Assembly (NCBI GenBank): GCA_033085395.1
Contig: JANQBS010000630.1
Coordinates: 1 to 10,622, forward strand
Reading direction: 5' to 3'
Source of the DNA: Xanthoparmelia taractica
Lineage: Eukaryota; Ascomycota; Lecanoromycetes; Lecanorales; Parmeliaceae
DNA length: 10,622 bases
How positions within the stretch are numbered: the first letter of the stretch is position 1; every line of letters begins with the position of its first letter. Below the pieces are notes generated by a model that was given only the letters and a program-made list of their open reading frames with translations, was not told the origin of the DNA and searched no databases. The position numbers and the translations under genes are program-made. Below, in pieces: positions 9,726-10,622 of the stretch.

Positions 9726-10166
9726 AATTAAAATAAAGCTTTTAACTTTAATAAAACTATATAAAAAGTCTTTCTCGTTTTTTAATTCTCGACGCTTTAT
9801 ATTAATATTTTCTTTTATACTAAGATCTTTAATTAATAGATTATCTAGATAGTACGCTAGACTAAGTCGTCTTAGTCTTTTACTAATTGCCTAGTCTTTT
9901 TCTTTTTCTTGTTTCCCGTCTCGTTTGTATAACTTAATTTCTCTTCGCTTCTTAGCTAAAGAGCTTTCTTCGCCTATAGATTTCTTTTCTCTATCGAGAT
10001 TCTTATTATCTCTATTATATAATCTCTTTTACTTTAGAGTGCTCTTTTAATACGCGTATTCCCGACTCTTATTATCTCGTATATCTCTTTTAAGATCTAA
10101 TAACAAAGTATCGCTAGATCTAGCGAGAGCTATATCGAATAAATGTCTATCTCCGCTTTTAGTTCT
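9726..10166 (-). pseudogene. Possible decayed element gene, minus strand
   Basis: One minus-strand frame runs 147 codons with only three internal stops, giving open stretches of 39, 5, 45 and 55 codons in DNA where stops are otherwise dense. All three are TAA or TAG, which RIP can create from CAA, CAG or TGG. The conceptual product is rich in Lys, Arg, Asp and Glu (for example LYKRDGKQEKEKD), like the helical, charged segments of many mobile-element proteins. It lies near the right TIR, where an element gene might begin. Similar frames with more stops may continue to about 9280 and upstream to about 10250. I do not recognise the family. Chance cannot be ruled out, because an AT-rich sequence several kilobases long offers many frames. 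Confidence 0.4.
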
Positions 10167-10549
10167 CTAGTGTCTATAGTTCTATACGCTCCGGAAATCT
10201 GGCGGAGGCACTTATTCTAAATTATCTCAAGTTGTCTACTTGGCGTCTTCGTCGCTTCTAATATTTATTAATATTACTAGAAATTAGATTATTTAAGATC
10301 GAATTACTTTAATAAGAATAAATCGATCGTTATTATCGCTACGATATCGATAAAAAATAATATAACTTCGTAAGCGTCTTAGAAGCGAAGTAAGAAAAAT
10401 AAATAATAGAGATAACTTTTTTTATTATTATAAAATAATAAACTAAATTATATAATAATTAAAGATAACTTATTACTCTACTCGATATAAAGTATATATT
10501 ATTTTAGTTATATAAAAGTTCGTAATCTAATAAAATCTTTAATTATATA

Positions 10550-10622
10550 TACGGGTCGGAAAGGTGTGGTATCTGTTGAATATAGTCGTTTTCAACTTTT
10601 TTTCAACTTTTTTTAAAAAATT
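10550..10622 (-). repeat. Right terminal inverted repeat, 73 bp
   Basis: Inverted copy of 2-74 with a single difference at 10581, where this copy has T and the left copy implies C followed by A. The change is therefore CpA to TpA, exactly the RIP-type transition, and it is the only one although other CpA sites in the repeat are untouched. The 11-bp tandem motif and the terminal AT palindrome are both conserved. Confidence 0.93.

Larger units (their letters stand above)
5651..10549. other. Right arm: RIP-degraded AT-rich DNA
   Basis: The same composition as the left arm runs for nearly 4.9 kb: very A+T-rich, CpA and TpG largely gone, CpG kept, dense stops in all frames. No intact gene is present. 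Two stretches keep noticeably more CpA and TpG than their surroundings: about 7640-7830 and about 9885-10250. The second contains an unusually open decayed frame, annotated separately. The arm likely derives from the element's own genes or nested repeats, erased beyond recognition by eye. Confidence 0.85.
1..10622. mobile_element. TIR-bounded DNA element with a gene-bearing island (captured cargo)
   Basis: The two ends of the window are inverted copies of each other over 73 bp with one mismatch, so the window is most simply one DNA transposon of about 10.6 kb. The left end reads TA then ATTTTTT, and the right end stops at AAAAAAT then T. A TA target-site duplication (1-2, and 10622 plus one base outside) would fit, as in Tc1/mariner-like insertion, but the missing flank prevents proof. 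Between the ends are two RIP-degraded arms and a central island of normal composition with two intact spliced genes. No intact transposase is visible, so the copy is probably non-autonomous or dead in its own machinery. What is seen: TIRs, arms, island. What is inferred: capture of host DNA and possible mobilisation in trans. The alternative is that two TIR copies merely flank unrelated DNA; nearly identical ends at exactly the outer limits argue against this. Confidence 0.8.

Overview
The window looks like nuclear DNA from a filamentous ascomycete. The genes have short introns (47-61 nt) with fungal-type splice and branch sites. Most of the rest is extremely A+T-rich and has almost no CpA or TpG, although CpG is kept; this is the signature of repeat-induced point mutation (RIP). 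By gene style and RIP pattern I would guess a Pezizomycotina fungus, perhaps a dothideomycete, but the sequence does not prove the taxon.

The whole window is one transposon-like unit. Its ends are 73-bp terminal inverted repeats (2-74 and 10550-10622) that differ at a single base. The layout is: left TIR; left RIP-degraded arm (75 to about 2718); a normal-composition island (about 2719-5650); right RIP-degraded arm (about 5651-10549); right TIR. The arms hold no intact gene. They contain simple and tandem repeats, a less-mutated patch (7640-7830) and a decayed minus-strand reading frame (9726-10166) that may be an old element gene.

The island carries two complete, intron-containing, convergently transcribed genes. 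The first is a Nop6-like RRM protein on the + strand (three exons, 2961-3805, 244 aa). The second is a Rac-type Rho GTPase on the - strand (five exons, 5064 down to 4239, 202 aa) with P-loop, switch regions, TKxD, SAL and a C-terminal CAAX box. Both need splicing to be seen. An unspliced reading of the GTPase appears truncated at both ends, but it is not.

The main inference is that a TIR element, whose own sequence was destroyed by RIP, has captured a block of host chromosome with two housekeeping or signalling genes. The element keeps nearly perfect ends, so it may still be, or recently have been, mobilised in trans. The two cargo genes belong to different processes (small-subunit ribosome biogenesis; polarity and NADPH-oxidase signalling). 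They are probably together because they were neighbours when captured, not because they form a pathway.
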